Shown: positions 14,988 through 22,488 of the stretch, one piece after another
How the letters are laid out: every line of letters begins with the position of its first letter
Position numbering within the stretch: position 1 is the stretch's first letter
Source of the DNA: BQJU01 sp964015035
Lineage (GTDB): Bacteria > Bacteroidota > Bacteroidia > Chitinophagales > Saprospiraceae
Assembly: GCA_964015035.1 (NCBI GenBank)
Contig: CAXHCA010000117.1
Location: 1 to 22,735, forward strand
Direction of reading: 5' to 3'
DNA length: 22,735 bases
Made by a program: the position numbers and the translations under genes
The notes under the pieces: model-generated
Told to the model about the DNA's origin: nothing
Databases searched by the model: none
What the model saw: only the letters and a program-made list of their open reading frames with translations

Positions 14988-16244
14988 GGTTCTTAGACAA
15001 ATCTCGTGGAATAGCTAACTTAGAGCCATGACACAAGAAGAATTTTACGAAGATTTATTAGGTTTTTCGGATTTGAAAATTAATTCAATCGAAAAAACCG
15101 ATCAAAAAATAATATTTCATTGTGAGGTTAAGACCAAGGTCTCGACCTGTCCAAATTGTTTGGAACCCACAGGGCTTATCAATCAATATGAGACCAGAAA
15201 AGTACAAGATTTAAAGATATCCTCTCGCGAGGTCTGGCTTCATATACGGGTTGGCCAATTTATATGTCCAAGCTGTAATCGTTACTTTTTTGATACGCCA
15301 AAATGGATTGCCCCAGGTAAATCGTATACCAAGCGGCAAGCTAAATGGATATTTGAGCTGTGTCGCCAGCAAGCATTTACTCAAGTGGGGGCATTAGTCA
15401 ATTTAAGCTATAAAACAGTGGAAAGGCTGTTTTATGAGATGGCAGAAAAATTGATTAAGCTACCTGAGCGTTATGCCCGGGTTCGCAAGTTAGGTATTGA
15501 TGAAATCAGCCACCGAAAGGGTAAACAAGACTATGCCTGTGTTTTGACGGATTTGGAACGAGGCATTCAATTAGACGTTTTGCCTGATCGCAAGAAAGAA
15601 ACTCTAACTGCTCATTTTCAACTACTTGGAGTTGATTTCTGCAATCAAATAGAGGTGGTTTGCTGCGATATATGGAAAACCTATATCAACGTCAGTAAAG
15701 AATGTTTCCCCAATGCTGAAATTGTTATTGATCGTTTCCATGTCGTCAAAGCAATCAACGACGTTTTGGATTCGCTGCGAAAAAGCCTACGCAGAGAATT
15801 CAAGTACGAAGATTGCTTTAAATCCATCAAATGGAAACTTTTTAAGCGTCCCGAAAAATGCAATGAAACTGATTTTGCTCTTTTGCAAAATGCTTTTAAC
15901 AAGTCCTGGCTGCTCGAAGAAATTTATCAATTAAGGAATACTTTCAATTCCATTTTTGACCTAGCTAAGAACAAACACCAGCTTGAGCAGTATTTGAATT
16001 CCTGGATTGAGTTCGCTGAAAAATTAAATTACAGCCACCTCAATACATTCATTCGTACCTTAAAAAATTGGAAGCCGCATATTGTTGCTTTCGCTTCTCA
16101 AAGGGTAACTAATGCTGTTACGGAAGGGCTCAATAATTATTTGCGTTACTTTAAACGCATTTCTTTCGGAATCCCTAATTTTAAACATATGAGGCTTCGT
16201 ATTTTAGTCGCTTCTGCTTAATCCACGAGATTTGTCTAAGAACC
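14988..16244 (+). mobile_element. Complete ISL3-family insertion sequence
   Basis: The element is 1257 bp long. Its ends are perfect 23-bp inverted repeats at 14988-15010 and 16222-16244, with outer ends GGTTCTTAGACAAATC. It is flanked by an exact 8-bp duplication. It carries one intact 397-codon transposase whose stop codon abuts the right repeat. Repeats, duplication and open frame are all undamaged, which suggests a recent insertion. Without the element and one duplication copy, the two flanking T9SS genes would be only about 62 bp apart. Confidence 0.93.
15028..16221 (+). CDS. ISL3-family transposase
   Basis: This 397-residue DDE transposase mobilises the surrounding element. The N-terminal zinc-binding domain has CPNC at 41-44 and CPSC at 80-83 (zf-ISL3 layout). 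A helix-turn-helix-like stretch follows ('QQAFTQVGALVNLSYKTVERLF', 114-135). The catalytic residues are visible: Asp158 in LGIDE, Asp214 in CCDIW followed by VIDRFHVVKA (233-242), and Glu366 in TEGLNN. The C-terminal 'RISFGIPNFKHMRLRIL' is typical of the family. The length matches intact ISL3 proteins of about 400 residues. No frameshift or stop is present, so it is probably functional. It is divergent from the type B cargo gene and starts 18 bp inside the left inverted repeat. Confidence 0.95.
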   Translation: MTQEEFYEDLLGFSDLKINSIEKTDQKIIFHCEVKTKVSTCPNCLEPTGLINQYETRKVQDLKISSREVWLHIRVGQFICPSCNRYFFDTPKWIAPGKSYTKRQAKWIFELCRQQAFTQVGALVNLSYKTVERLFYEMAEKLIKLPERYARVRKLGIDEISHRKGKQDYACVLTDLERGIQLDVLPDRKKETLTAHFQLLGVDFCNQIEVVCCDIWKTYINVSKECFPNAEIVIDRFHVVKAINDVLDSLRKSLRREFKYEDCFKSIKWKLFKRPEKCNETDFALLQNAFNKSWLLEEIYQLRNTFNSIFDLAKNKHQLEQYLNSWIEFAEKLNYSHLNTFIRTLKNWKPHIVAFASQRVTNAVTEGLNNYLRYFKRISFGIPNFKHMRLRILVASA

Positions 16245-16252
16245 ATTTTTGT
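16245..16252. repeat. Target site duplication, right copy
   Basis: ATTTTTGT directly follows the right inverted repeat and is identical to 14980-14987. Confidence 0.9.
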
Positions 16253-16270
16253 AACAGAGTCATCATTTTA

Positions 16271-16900
16271 TCAATAGATAAAGAATTTTCTTCTTTCTCT
16301 TAAACCCTGGCTTTCAATCTCTATAAAATAAAGGCCACTTGGATATTTACTAACGTTTAGATCAAAAACAGATTGATCCATTTTAAACGTATTCAGTATT
16401 TTTCCTGAGGTATTAAAAATTTTTATCAACATTGACGCCACATTGAATTCCTTTAATCTGATATGCAAAATTTCATTAGTTGGATTTGGATAAATGCTAA
16501 TTTCATTCCCCCAAAAATCGCTAGGATAGTCAATTTTTATCGGCCCCTGTTCATCACAGGATAACTTGATTACATTGGACACATTATTTGATAAAGTCCA
16601 ATTTGACTGTTTACTTAGTTCCATAGCCTCAATTGATACAAACGTGACCCGATAAACTCCAGGTTTCAGGTTATCAAATACACAATCCTCATTTCGATTG
16701 GACAGTTCTGCTATTTTCATCCATACACCTTCAATAAGTTGTTGCTCTAGACAATACTCTTTGTAAGTAAAATCTTCTTTTACCTGATTTAAATTAACCC
16801 CAATACTTGAACAACTCTTTGAGTAGATGGTAATTTTAGCATGCCCTAAATACGGCATAAGGAATAGTACTAATAGTACATACAATTTATTTTTACACAT
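16271..16900 (-). CDS. Small T9SS type A secreted protein
   Basis: From the ATG at 16900 the product has about 209 residues and a good signal peptide (MCKNKLYVLLVLFLMPYLGHA). The frame is open to an earlier ATG at 16963, but the added residues give a poorer signal sequence. The middle is one short beta domain with 'CVFDNLKPGVYRVTFVS', which resembles the end of a SprB-like module. The last 75 residues (ISIYPNPTNEILHIRL, 'IFNTSGKIL', 'YPSGLYFIEIESQG', ending RRKFFIY) are a type A sorting domain. It is upstream of the type B cargo gene on the same strand. Before the ISL3 insertion the two were about 62 bp apart and may have been co-transcribed; the insertion now separates them. Confidence 0.8.
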   Translation of the reverse strand: MCKNKLYVLLVLFLMPYLGHAKITIYSKSCSSIGVNLNQVKEDFTYKEYCLEQQLIEGVWMKIAELSNRNEDCVFDNLKPGVYRVTFVSIEAMELSKQSNWTLSNNVSNVIKLSCDEQGPIKIDYPSDFWGNEISIYPNPTNEILHIRLKEFNVASMLIKIFNTSGKILNTFKMDQSVFDLNVSKYPSGLYFIEIESQGLRERRKFFIY

Positions 16901-17044
16901 TTTATTAAAATTTAAGATGGTAAATAAATAGAACATTCTCAAAAAGTCAATTGACGTTTTCATCTCAGCAATTTCTCATGCAGAGTATTACGTCCATTAG
17001 ATTTGGGAGTTACGCAATCGTTTTTATTGAATATCAGATTTTTA

Positions 17045-17052
17045 CAAACCTA
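17045..17052 (-). promoter_or_regulatory. Possible -7 promoter match upstream of the small T9SS gene
   Basis: Read on the - strand this is TAGGTTTG, a TAnnTTTG match. The leader to the ATG at 16900 would be about 140 nt, which is long, so the assignment is weak. Confidence 0.3.
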
Positions 17053-17190
17053 GATTCCATTAAAATGACACGTGCACATCTAACAATATAAATTACTGCT
17101 TCAATCCAGCAAAAAAACACAATTACTTGATTATCAGCAACCTAATTTAATCTTTTCCGTATTATAAGTTTTGAATTAACATAAAAAATA

Positions 17191-17223
17191 GCAACACCCC
17201 AAAAAACGGGGTCATGCCGTTGC
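17191..17223 (-). terminator. GC-rich hairpin followed by a T-run
   Basis: ACCCC (17196-17200) pairs with GGGGT (17208-17212), and an outer stem GCAAC (17191-17195) pairs with GTTGC (17219-17223) across a bulge. On the - strand it is followed by TATTTTTTATG. It could end transcripts from the IS4 relic or from the defence operon further upstream. Confidence 0.4.
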
Positions 17224-17359
17224 CAACCTTATTTCTATTAGTGTTTGTGAGTTTGAGCGCAGAAGGAAATATATTTATCTTAATCCTAATATTCAAGAAT
17301 ATCAGTCGCAATATCAAAAAAAAAAAATGAAAGTCAAAATTTCAGAGATATTTTTTAAT

Positions 17360-18038
17360 CAGTAGTGTCCGGTTATAAGATAATCAATTGGTTAGAGCCC
17401 GGGGTGTCGAGGTTTTTAGCACCATCCTTCATAAATAGTTGATTTACAATTACTTTATCAAAAACTAACACACTCGTTTTTTGTAATATTCCATTCAAAG
17501 AGTGTTGTAAAGTTAATTTATATTTGAGGATAATCACCAGTACAAAGTTGCATACGGCAATCCAAATTTGAGTTTTGATAGCGTTGGGGCTTTCTCCCCA
17601 ATTTTTTTTGATGCGGAGATGTTGCTTGCCCCATTTGAAGAAAATCTCTACTTTCCATCGATTAACATACAAGATGGTAATCTGTAGAGCAGGTGCTTCA
17701 AAATGATCATGGGCCTACAGGCAAACAACCGTATCTCGTAAGCTTTCTCGGTTGGTAAGCTGACCAAAACTCATGCACAGGAACTGATGCCAACAGGTAA
17801 AATTCCGAACGCGGTAATTACCGTCATACTTGTCAACATACTTGGTAAATTCCTTATGATTGATCAAATCCATCAATTGTGCAAAGACTTATTTATCTTG
17901 ATTCATTAGCCATCCTCTTTTGGATGCTAATTTGGAAACCTTCGGAGCATTTCAAATCGTTCCCGAGTAAAACCTTTGTAACTAACTGAAAAACAACGCA
18001 CTTATAAGTGTTTCTATTTTCTTAATCGGACACTACTG
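17360..18038 (-). mobile_element. Internally deleted IS4-family element
   Basis: The 16-bp ends CAGTAGTGTCCGGTTA (17360-17375) and, on the other strand, CAGTAGTGTCCGATTA (18023-18038) are inverted repeats with one mismatch. They enclose only 679 bp, about half of what I would expect for an intact relative. The middle of the transposase gene is missing. No clear target duplication is visible. The preserved ends mean it could still be moved by a transposase supplied elsewhere. Confidence 0.82.
17373..17906 (-). pseudogene. IS4-family transposase, degenerate and internally deleted
   Basis: One frame runs through the relic. It starts MNQDK at the ATG at 17906, meets a TAA at 17889-17891 (codon 6), continues with VFAQLMDLINHKEF and 'FTCWHQFLCMSFGQLTNRES', and meets a TAG at 17715-17717 (codon 64). 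It then jumps directly to the C-terminal part. Family members have about 380 residues; here the first two catalytic Asp regions are gone through an in-frame deletion near 17700-17715. The C-terminal piece keeps the IS4 signature Y-x2-R-x3-E-x6-K (YVNRWKVEIFFKWGK, about codons 80-94), followed by QHLRIKKNWGESPNA. It cannot encode an active enzyme. Confidence 0.85.
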
Positions 18039-18103
18039 TTATAGGATTATTTATAACTTAATTCACTAGATATTTTGGAGAGATAAAGTCCCCTATCGGA
18101 AGA

Positions 18104-18601
18104 TTATTTGACAACAATTTCAGCCTGTACATCCATTCGGAATCCGTAGGTTTGAAAAAAGCGCTTGTTTCTCTCATTGTCAATTGTTATAAAATGAGGA
18201 TGCTTTCGGTTACAAGCAAATGCCTTCTTAAACCTAAATTTGGTGAGATCATGATTGTCATGTAGAAGCTTCATGGTATTTTCCAATTGCTCCACAGATT
18301 TCTTTATCCACTCTGAACGCTGAACTTTCAATTCAACTAAATATAGCGTATCTTCAAAAGTCAACATTCCATCGCAGGTACTTTCCTTGTCATTAGACGC
18401 CTCTCTAAGTATGATAATACAGTTATCAATTGCAATGAATTTAACTTCCTTGAGATTCTCATTTCTTACAATTGCACCCCACTTTTCATTGTCAGTATGA
18501 TCGGTATATGCCTTTTGCCCATCCTGATCATCACAGATTCCAAATTTTTCATCCGTTCTGGTAGGTTCAGTGCAATCAGAGAGGAAGAAATCTACCTTCA
18601 T
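18104..18601 (-). CDS. PD-(D/E)XK-like nuclease, putative defence effector
   Basis: The 165-residue protein has no signal peptide, so it is predicted to be cytoplasmic. Its core reads 'CDGML' (Asp77), then 'LYLVELK' (Glu90-x-Lys92), then a helix with Gln105 ('WIKKSVEQLENT'). This is the order of Asp, ExK and a Gln-bearing helix in PD-(D/E)XK nucleases. A conserved-looking C-terminus contains NKRFFQTYGFR. The ATG overlaps the stop of the upstream ATPase gene (ATGA, 18598-18601), so the two are translationally coupled. In coupled ATPase-nuclease pairs such as Septu, Gabija or RloAB, the small partner cleaves nucleic acid on a signal from the ATPase; the same role is inferred here. A homologous 3' fragment lies at 10798. 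The family has no name I can give. Confidence 0.7.
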   Translation of the reverse strand: MKVDFFLSDCTEPTRTDEKFGICDDQDGQKAYTDHTDNEKWGAIVRNENLKEVKFIAIDNCIIILREASNDKESTCDGMLTFEDTLYLVELKVQRSEWIKKSVEQLENTMKLLHDNHDLTKFRFKKAFACNRKHPHFITIDNERNKRFFQTYGFRMDVQAEIVVK

Positions 18602-19836
18602 AACGATTGCTCTATTTCAAGGAGTTTGTCAAAAAGATCATTGCCTTCGGCTAGCAATTCATTGAGATAATTCCTGTCGGAAGGAACTCCTTCGTAATTA
18701 TCGAGTTTGTTAATGCTGCCGTCTTTCTCATCTAGTTGATAAATGACGACATCTTCTCCTTTTACTGTTGCCTCAGGCTCAATGATATTCTGAAGTCTTG
18801 CAAAATCCTTCATCTGCTCCAGTTTCCCCTTCAGTTCATCTGCTTGAATGGCAATACTGAGGTAATTGATGATATAAGGGCTATGGGTTGTCAGAATCAA
18901 TTTATTACCCTCATTGATGTTGTTTAAAGACAAAAGACTGTACAACATCTCTTTTTGCGATGTGGGAAAAAGGTTTTGTTCAGGCTCTTCCACAATATTG
19001 ATAAAGGCCGTTTTATTGAACTGTACTGACAAAGCAGAAATGGCTACTCTTTTTTGCTCATCAGTGAAATCATTGTTCGACCAGATATCAGCAACTGCTT
19101 TTCTAAATCTATCCAGTTCATCACTACTCATTGGCTCTCTAAAACTACCATTGTGCAACCTTACGGAATTGGCTAGATACCAAGAAACAAGAAATAAAGG
19201 AACTAAAGATTGAAAACCACTAGACGCCTCTGTTAAACGAATTTTGTAGTCCTTTCCCACTACCGTCAAAATATCCTCCAGTTTATCATACTTGACATTA
19301 GTATCATTAATAGGTAGTTTAAGTCCTCCATTAATTTGTTTTTTTGCATTATCAAATTCTGTGAGAAATTCAACTAATGACTCAGAGGAAAGTCTCAACA
19401 ACTTTGGACTTTTGATAGTACTAATAAAGTTTCTTTCTGCTGGAATATACATTATCTGGGGGAGGGGATAACGAGCCGTAGGTTTTTGTTTTATGGTTAA
19501 TTTACCTTTTTGGTATTTTATATTGTAGGAATCACCCTGATATGCTAACTCTGCAACATCATTCTGATTTAAATCAAAAAAATAGTTTTCTAGTTTATGA
19601 TACGCACAATAGACTTCTCTAAACTTACTATTTGCTGTAAATTCCTTTATTTCATAATCTCCCCTCGTCAACGCTTTCTCGATCCAGGTAAATGTTGAAA
19701 TGAGTTTTGCCACAGTGCTCTTCCCAGACCCCTGGTTACCAATAAAAACAGTAACCTTTTCAATATCCAACCAACCATCATTTTCCAGATAGCCTTTTCT
19801 AATGGGCCCGAAGTTTTTTATCTTTATTTTACTCAT
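18598..19836 (-). CDS. ABC/AAA-type ATPase of a putative defence operon
   Basis: The 412-residue protein belongs to the SMC/OLD/RecF-like ATPases (AAA_15/AAA_21 type). Visible motifs are an N-terminal strand 'IKIKNFGPI', Walker A GNQGSGKST (33-41), 'YIPAERNF' (130-137), an ABC-signature-like ASSGFQS (204-210), Walker B IVEEPEQNL (281-289, with catalytic Glu283/284) and a switch His in TTHSP (316-320). The segment between Walker A and the signature is short, with no long coiled coil, unlike SMC proteins. No TOPRIM domain follows, which argues against OLD and Gabija GajA. A TAATTTTG promoter match lies 31 bp upstream, and the nuclease gene follows with an ATGA overlap. It probably senses invading DNA or phage products and controls the nuclease; this is inference. 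Confidence 0.85.
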   Translation of the reverse strand: MSKIKIKNFGPIRKGYLENDGWLDIEKVTVFIGNQGSGKSTVAKLISTFTWIEKALTRGDYEIKEFTANSKFREVYCAYHKLENYFFDLNQNDVAELAYQGDSYNIKYQKGKLTIKQKPTARYPLPQIMYIPAERNFISTIKSPKLLRLSSESLVEFLTEFDNAKKQINGGLKLPINDTNVKYDKLEDILTVVGKDYKIRLTEASSGFQSLVPLFLVSWYLANSVRLHNGSFREPMSSDELDRFRKAVADIWSNNDFTDEQKRVAISALSVQFNKTAFINIVEEPEQNLFPTSQKEMLYSLLSLNNINEGNKLILTTHSPYIINYLSIAIQADELKGKLEQMKDFARLQNIIEPEATVKGEDVVIYQLDEKDGSINKLDNYEGVPSDRNYLNELLAEGNDLFDKLLEIEQSL

Positions 19837-19867
19837 CTTAATAGTTCTAACTGATGCATAAATATAG

Positions 19868-19875
19868 CAAAATTA
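19868..19875 (-). promoter_or_regulatory. -7 promoter match of the ATPase-nuclease operon
   Basis: Read on the - strand this is TAATTTTG, an exact TAnnTTTG match. It stands 31 bp before the ATPase ATG, the same spacing as the promoter match at 12112. An imperfect AAAAGGGG direct repeat lies immediately upstream (about 19883-19900). Confidence 0.5.
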
Positions 19876-19953
19876 CAGATGCAAAAAGGGGAAAAGGGGA
19901 AAAGCCTGAAAAGTAGATTTTTCAATTTCACGATGGCTAAATAACACGATTAC

Positions 19954-21261
19954 TCAATCAATCACAACAAGTTTTCCGGTATCTTTAATTTCTCCCTTCT
20001 GAAATAACTTCAGGGAGTAAATGCCATTTTTAAGCGCCCTAATATCAATCACCTCATACCCTTCCACCGGCTTTCGCCAAACGGTGCGACCAGAGGCGTC
20101 AATGATCTCCATGAAGAAGCGGCCTTCTTTTTGAACTTGAATACTATGACTTGCCGGATTAGGATAAACACTTACGCCTGGGGGTGCGGTCGGATAACGC
20201 ACGTCAGTCAGGTTATTAATGGTCAACAAGATGGTTCGATCCGTAACTTCCTGATTTTCTGCCATCCCTCCGGCGATGAGGTAGGCATTTCCACCCAGTT
20301 CACCAATCCCTCGCAAATCCATGACAGGCGGCATCACTCCAAAAACCTGACTTAGCTGCCCCGTCACCGGGTCGTATCTGGTAATGCGATCCAGGGCAGG
20401 TACACCACCGGAGCCATTGTAGGCAATACCATCAAAATTGTAAGTCACATCCGAACCACCAATCCAAAGGGGTTGTGCATTCCATACCGCAGCGCCCATG
20501 CGATACCCAAGCGCCAAGGGAGCATCATACCCGGTCCAGGTAATTTCTGCCGGATTATCAGGATTGATGTATCCCTTACGGAAAAAGCTCACTGCTGCAA
20601 AGCTGCCCGTAGACCGAGCACCTCCTGCATAATAAATCGTATCACCAACGATCGCCCCTGAACCGCCAAATACTTTCCAGTTGGTACTATTAGGCACGGA
20701 AGTCCCGGTTTGCCAACTATTCGTACTCGGATTGTAAATCTGTACATTGGCCACATTCCCGGTATTGCTCCAACCTGTGACCACAAAAATCAGGCTATCG
20801 CGCCACACGGCCTGCACTTGATCGTCGATTGGAATGGGAATAGGTGTGCCATCCGCTAAGTAGGTATTGGTTTCCGGATCGTAGATATGAACCTTATTAG
20901 AAGAAGTTTCGGAATAGTTGCTTGCCACATGATAGCCGCCAATGATATAAATTTTATTTTTGACCGTGCTGGCTGCTGCCGCAATTTTTCCTCCGTTCAG
21001 GTCGGGCAAAGGAGGAATGGTATCCCAAACATCGGTGTCTGTATTGTAGCGAAATGCCTTTAAATGAATGCCAAACCAGTCTTTGCTCGCATCTATGCCC
21101 CCAAATGAAAAAACGTGAGGGGTTCCATTAACAGTTGCACTCGTTACCGCATTGTTGCTCACCGGTTCAGGCATGGGGGCCATTTCTACCCAATTGACCA
21201 TTTGTGCGTTTACAACAAAACTTGTTGCAACAAGTAGAAGAGATGCTATCGAGTACTTCAT
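19954..21261 (-). CDS. Kelch-repeat protein with T9SS type A sorting domain
   Basis: The 435-residue product has a signal peptide (MKYSIASLLLVATSFVVNAQ). About five to six kelch-type blades follow, recognisable by 'YIIGGYH', 'VHIYDPETNTY', 'VQIYNPSTNSWQTG', 'GDTIYYAGGA' and 'ITRYDPVTGQ'. These predict a beta-propeller. The last 75 residues (VSVYPNPASHSIQVQ, 'IIDASGRTVW', 'LKNGIYSLKLFQKGE', ending KLVVID) form a type A sorting domain. The protein is predicted to be exported and anchored at the surface or released; the ligand is unknown. It lies 69 bp downstream of the dehydrogenase gene, and the defence operon begins 117 bp beyond its stop. I see no terminator hairpin between them. Confidence 0.87.
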   Translation of the reverse strand: MKYSIASLLLVATSFVVNAQMVNWVEMAPMPEPVSNNAVTSATVNGTPHVFSFGGIDASKDWFGIHLKAFRYNTDTDVWDTIPPLPDLNGGKIAAAASTVKNKIYIIGGYHVASNYSETSSNKVHIYDPETNTYLADGTPIPIPIDDQVQAVWRDSLIFVVTGWSNTGNVANVQIYNPSTNSWQTGTSVPNSTNWKVFGGSGAIVGDTIYYAGGARSTGSFAAVSFFRKGYINPDNPAEITWTGYDAPLALGYRMGAAVWNAQPLWIGGSDVTYNFDGIAYNGSGGVPALDRITRYDPVTGQLSQVFGVMPPVMDLRGIGELGGNAYLIAGGMAENQEVTDRTILLTINNLTDVRYPTAPPGVSVYPNPASHSIQVQKEGRFFMEIIDASGRTVWRKPVEGYEVIDIRALKNGIYSLKLFQKGEIKDTGKLVVID

Positions 21262-21330
21262 GATACAGGTATTTTGTACATTCAGGTGTCAGTAGGGATG
21301 TGGTGTTAGTGCCGGTTTCAGCCTTGATCT

Positions 21331-22488
21331 TTAAGAAAAGAACTGCTGCCCGTCTCTGGCCATTTTACGAAGTAACGGACTACAGCGATAGCGGTCTTCC
21401 AAATACTCCTGGTGAAGAGTATCCAACGCTTCTACACAGGCCGCAATGCCTTTCTCATCGGCCCAACGCAGTAATCCTTTGGGATAATTTACCCCTTTAG
21501 TCATCGCCAGATCAATATCTTCTTTGGTAGCAATATTCAGGTACAACGCATCCGCCGCCTCATTGATGAGCATCGCCAAAATGCGGTCTACAATTTGCTG
21601 TCCAATAATGACTTCTTTTTTAGGTTCCGGGTTGGTTGCCCCATCCCGATAATCGTAAAATCCCCGGCCAGCTTTACGGCCCAGGTAACCGGCTTCCATT
21701 AGCCTTTTCTGAGCAAACGATGGTTTATAACGCGGATCGTAAAAAAAGGCCTTGAATACACTTTCTGTGACGACATAATTGACGTCGTGTCCAATGTAAT
21801 CCATTAGGGTAAACGGTCCCATGCGAAAGCCGGCTAGTTCCGTCATGGCCCAATCAATGGTCGCCGTATCGGCAATGCCTTCCTCATAAATCCTCAGCGC
21901 TTCCCCATAAAAAGGCCGCGCTACCCGATTGACGATGAAACCCGGTGTATCCTTGGCGACCACCGTTATTTTCCCCCAACCTTCAACCAATTGGCGCGCT
22001 TGGTTGAGACAATCATCACTCGTTTGAATGGCAGGAATAATTTCCACCAATTTCATCAAGGGTGCCGGATTAAAAAAGTGGATACCGATCACCCGTTCCG
22101 GATGATTGCAGGCCGAAGCAATAGCCGCGATGGATAGGGAAGAAGTATTGGTTGCCAAGAGGCAATTTTCGGGAACAATATCTTCCAATTGTTCAAAAAG
22201 GCCCTTTTTGACATCCAGATTTTCGACAATGGCTTCGATGACCAATCCGGTTTCATTACAGGCAAAAAGCGTATCTACAAATTTCAGGCGGCCATAGATA
22301 GCATCCGATTCCGCTTGAGTTATTTTGCCTTTTTCCACCAGTCGGGCCAGGATTTTCTGTAATTTTCCCGCTGCCTTTTTTAAAGCATCCGGATTATTAT
22401 CGTACAAATACACGTCGTGACCAGCTGTCGCCGCCACCTGAGCAATACCAGAGCCCATTGCTCCCGTTCCAATAACCGCAATTTTCAT
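21331..22488 (-). CDS. 3-hydroxyacyl-CoA dehydrogenase, two C-terminal domains
   Basis: This enzyme oxidises (S)-3-hydroxyacyl-CoA to 3-ketoacyl-CoA with NAD+ in fatty-acid, butyrate or phenylacetate breakdown. From the ATG at 22488 it has 385 residues; the open frame reaches 22605, but the extra residues precede the Rossmann strand and look non-coding. MKIAVIGTGAMGSG is the NAD-binding Gly-x-Gly-x-x-Gly. Catalytic residues are visible: Ser116/117 in NTSSLSI, His137 in GIHFFNPAPLM, Glu149 in VEII and Asn187 in GFIVNR. A second, shorter 3HCDH domain follows (about 295-385, 'NEAADALYLNIATKEDIDLAM' and 'RCSPLLRKMARDG'). The two-domain form resembles PaaH-type enzymes rather than the single-domain Hbd of about 280 residues. 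No other pathway genes are in view, so the substrate cannot be fixed. Confidence 0.93.
   Translation of the reverse strand: MKIAVIGTGAMGSGIAQVAATAGHDVYLYDNNPDALKKAAGKLQKILARLVEKGKITQAESDAIYGRLKFVDTLFACNETGLVIEAIVENLDVKKGLFEQLEDIVPENCLLATNTSSLSIAAIASACNHPERVIGIHFFNPAPLMKLVEIIPAIQTSDDCLNQARQLVEGWGKITVVAKDTPGFIVNRVARPFYGEALRIYEEGIADTATIDWAMTELAGFRMGPFTLMDYIGHDVNYVVTESVFKAFFYDPRYKPSFAQKRLMEAGYLGRKAGRGFYDYRDGATNPEPKKEVIIGQQIVDRILAMLINEAADALYLNIATKEDIDLAMTKGVNYPKGLLRWADEKGIAACVEALDTLHQEYLEDRYRCSPLLRKMARDGQQFFS

Larger units (their letters stand above)
16901..17359. other. AT-rich gap with a promoter match and a hairpin, no gene
   Basis: This stretch lies between the small T9SS gene and the IS4 relic and contains no convincing gene. 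It holds the TAnnTTTG match at 17045-17052, a GC-rich hairpin at 17191-17223 and an A12 run near 17318-17329. A + strand frame without a start codon runs from about 17190 to 17363; I do not call it a gene. Confidence 0.5.

Noticed and set aside
14944..15036. N-terminal extension of the type B cargo gene (MCHGSKLAIPRDLSK...)
   Set aside because: The extension runs into the ISL3 element and its inverted repeat. A proper signal peptide starts at the ATG at 14943.
17190..17363. A + strand frame reading ERRRKYIYLNPNIQEYQ and ending near the IS4 relic
   Set aside because: It has no ATG or other good start, crosses an A12 run and a hairpin, and is AT-rich enough to be open by chance. It could be the tail of a lost gene, but nothing confirms that.
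17348..18050. Target site duplication around the IS4 relic
   Set aside because: The flanks (TTTTTTAAT on the left, TTATAGGAT on the right) show no convincing direct repeat.
18598..19836. ATPase as an ABC transporter subunit
   Set aside because: No permease or membrane segment is nearby. The wide gap between Walker A and the signature and the EEPE Walker B fit SMC/OLD-type ATPases.
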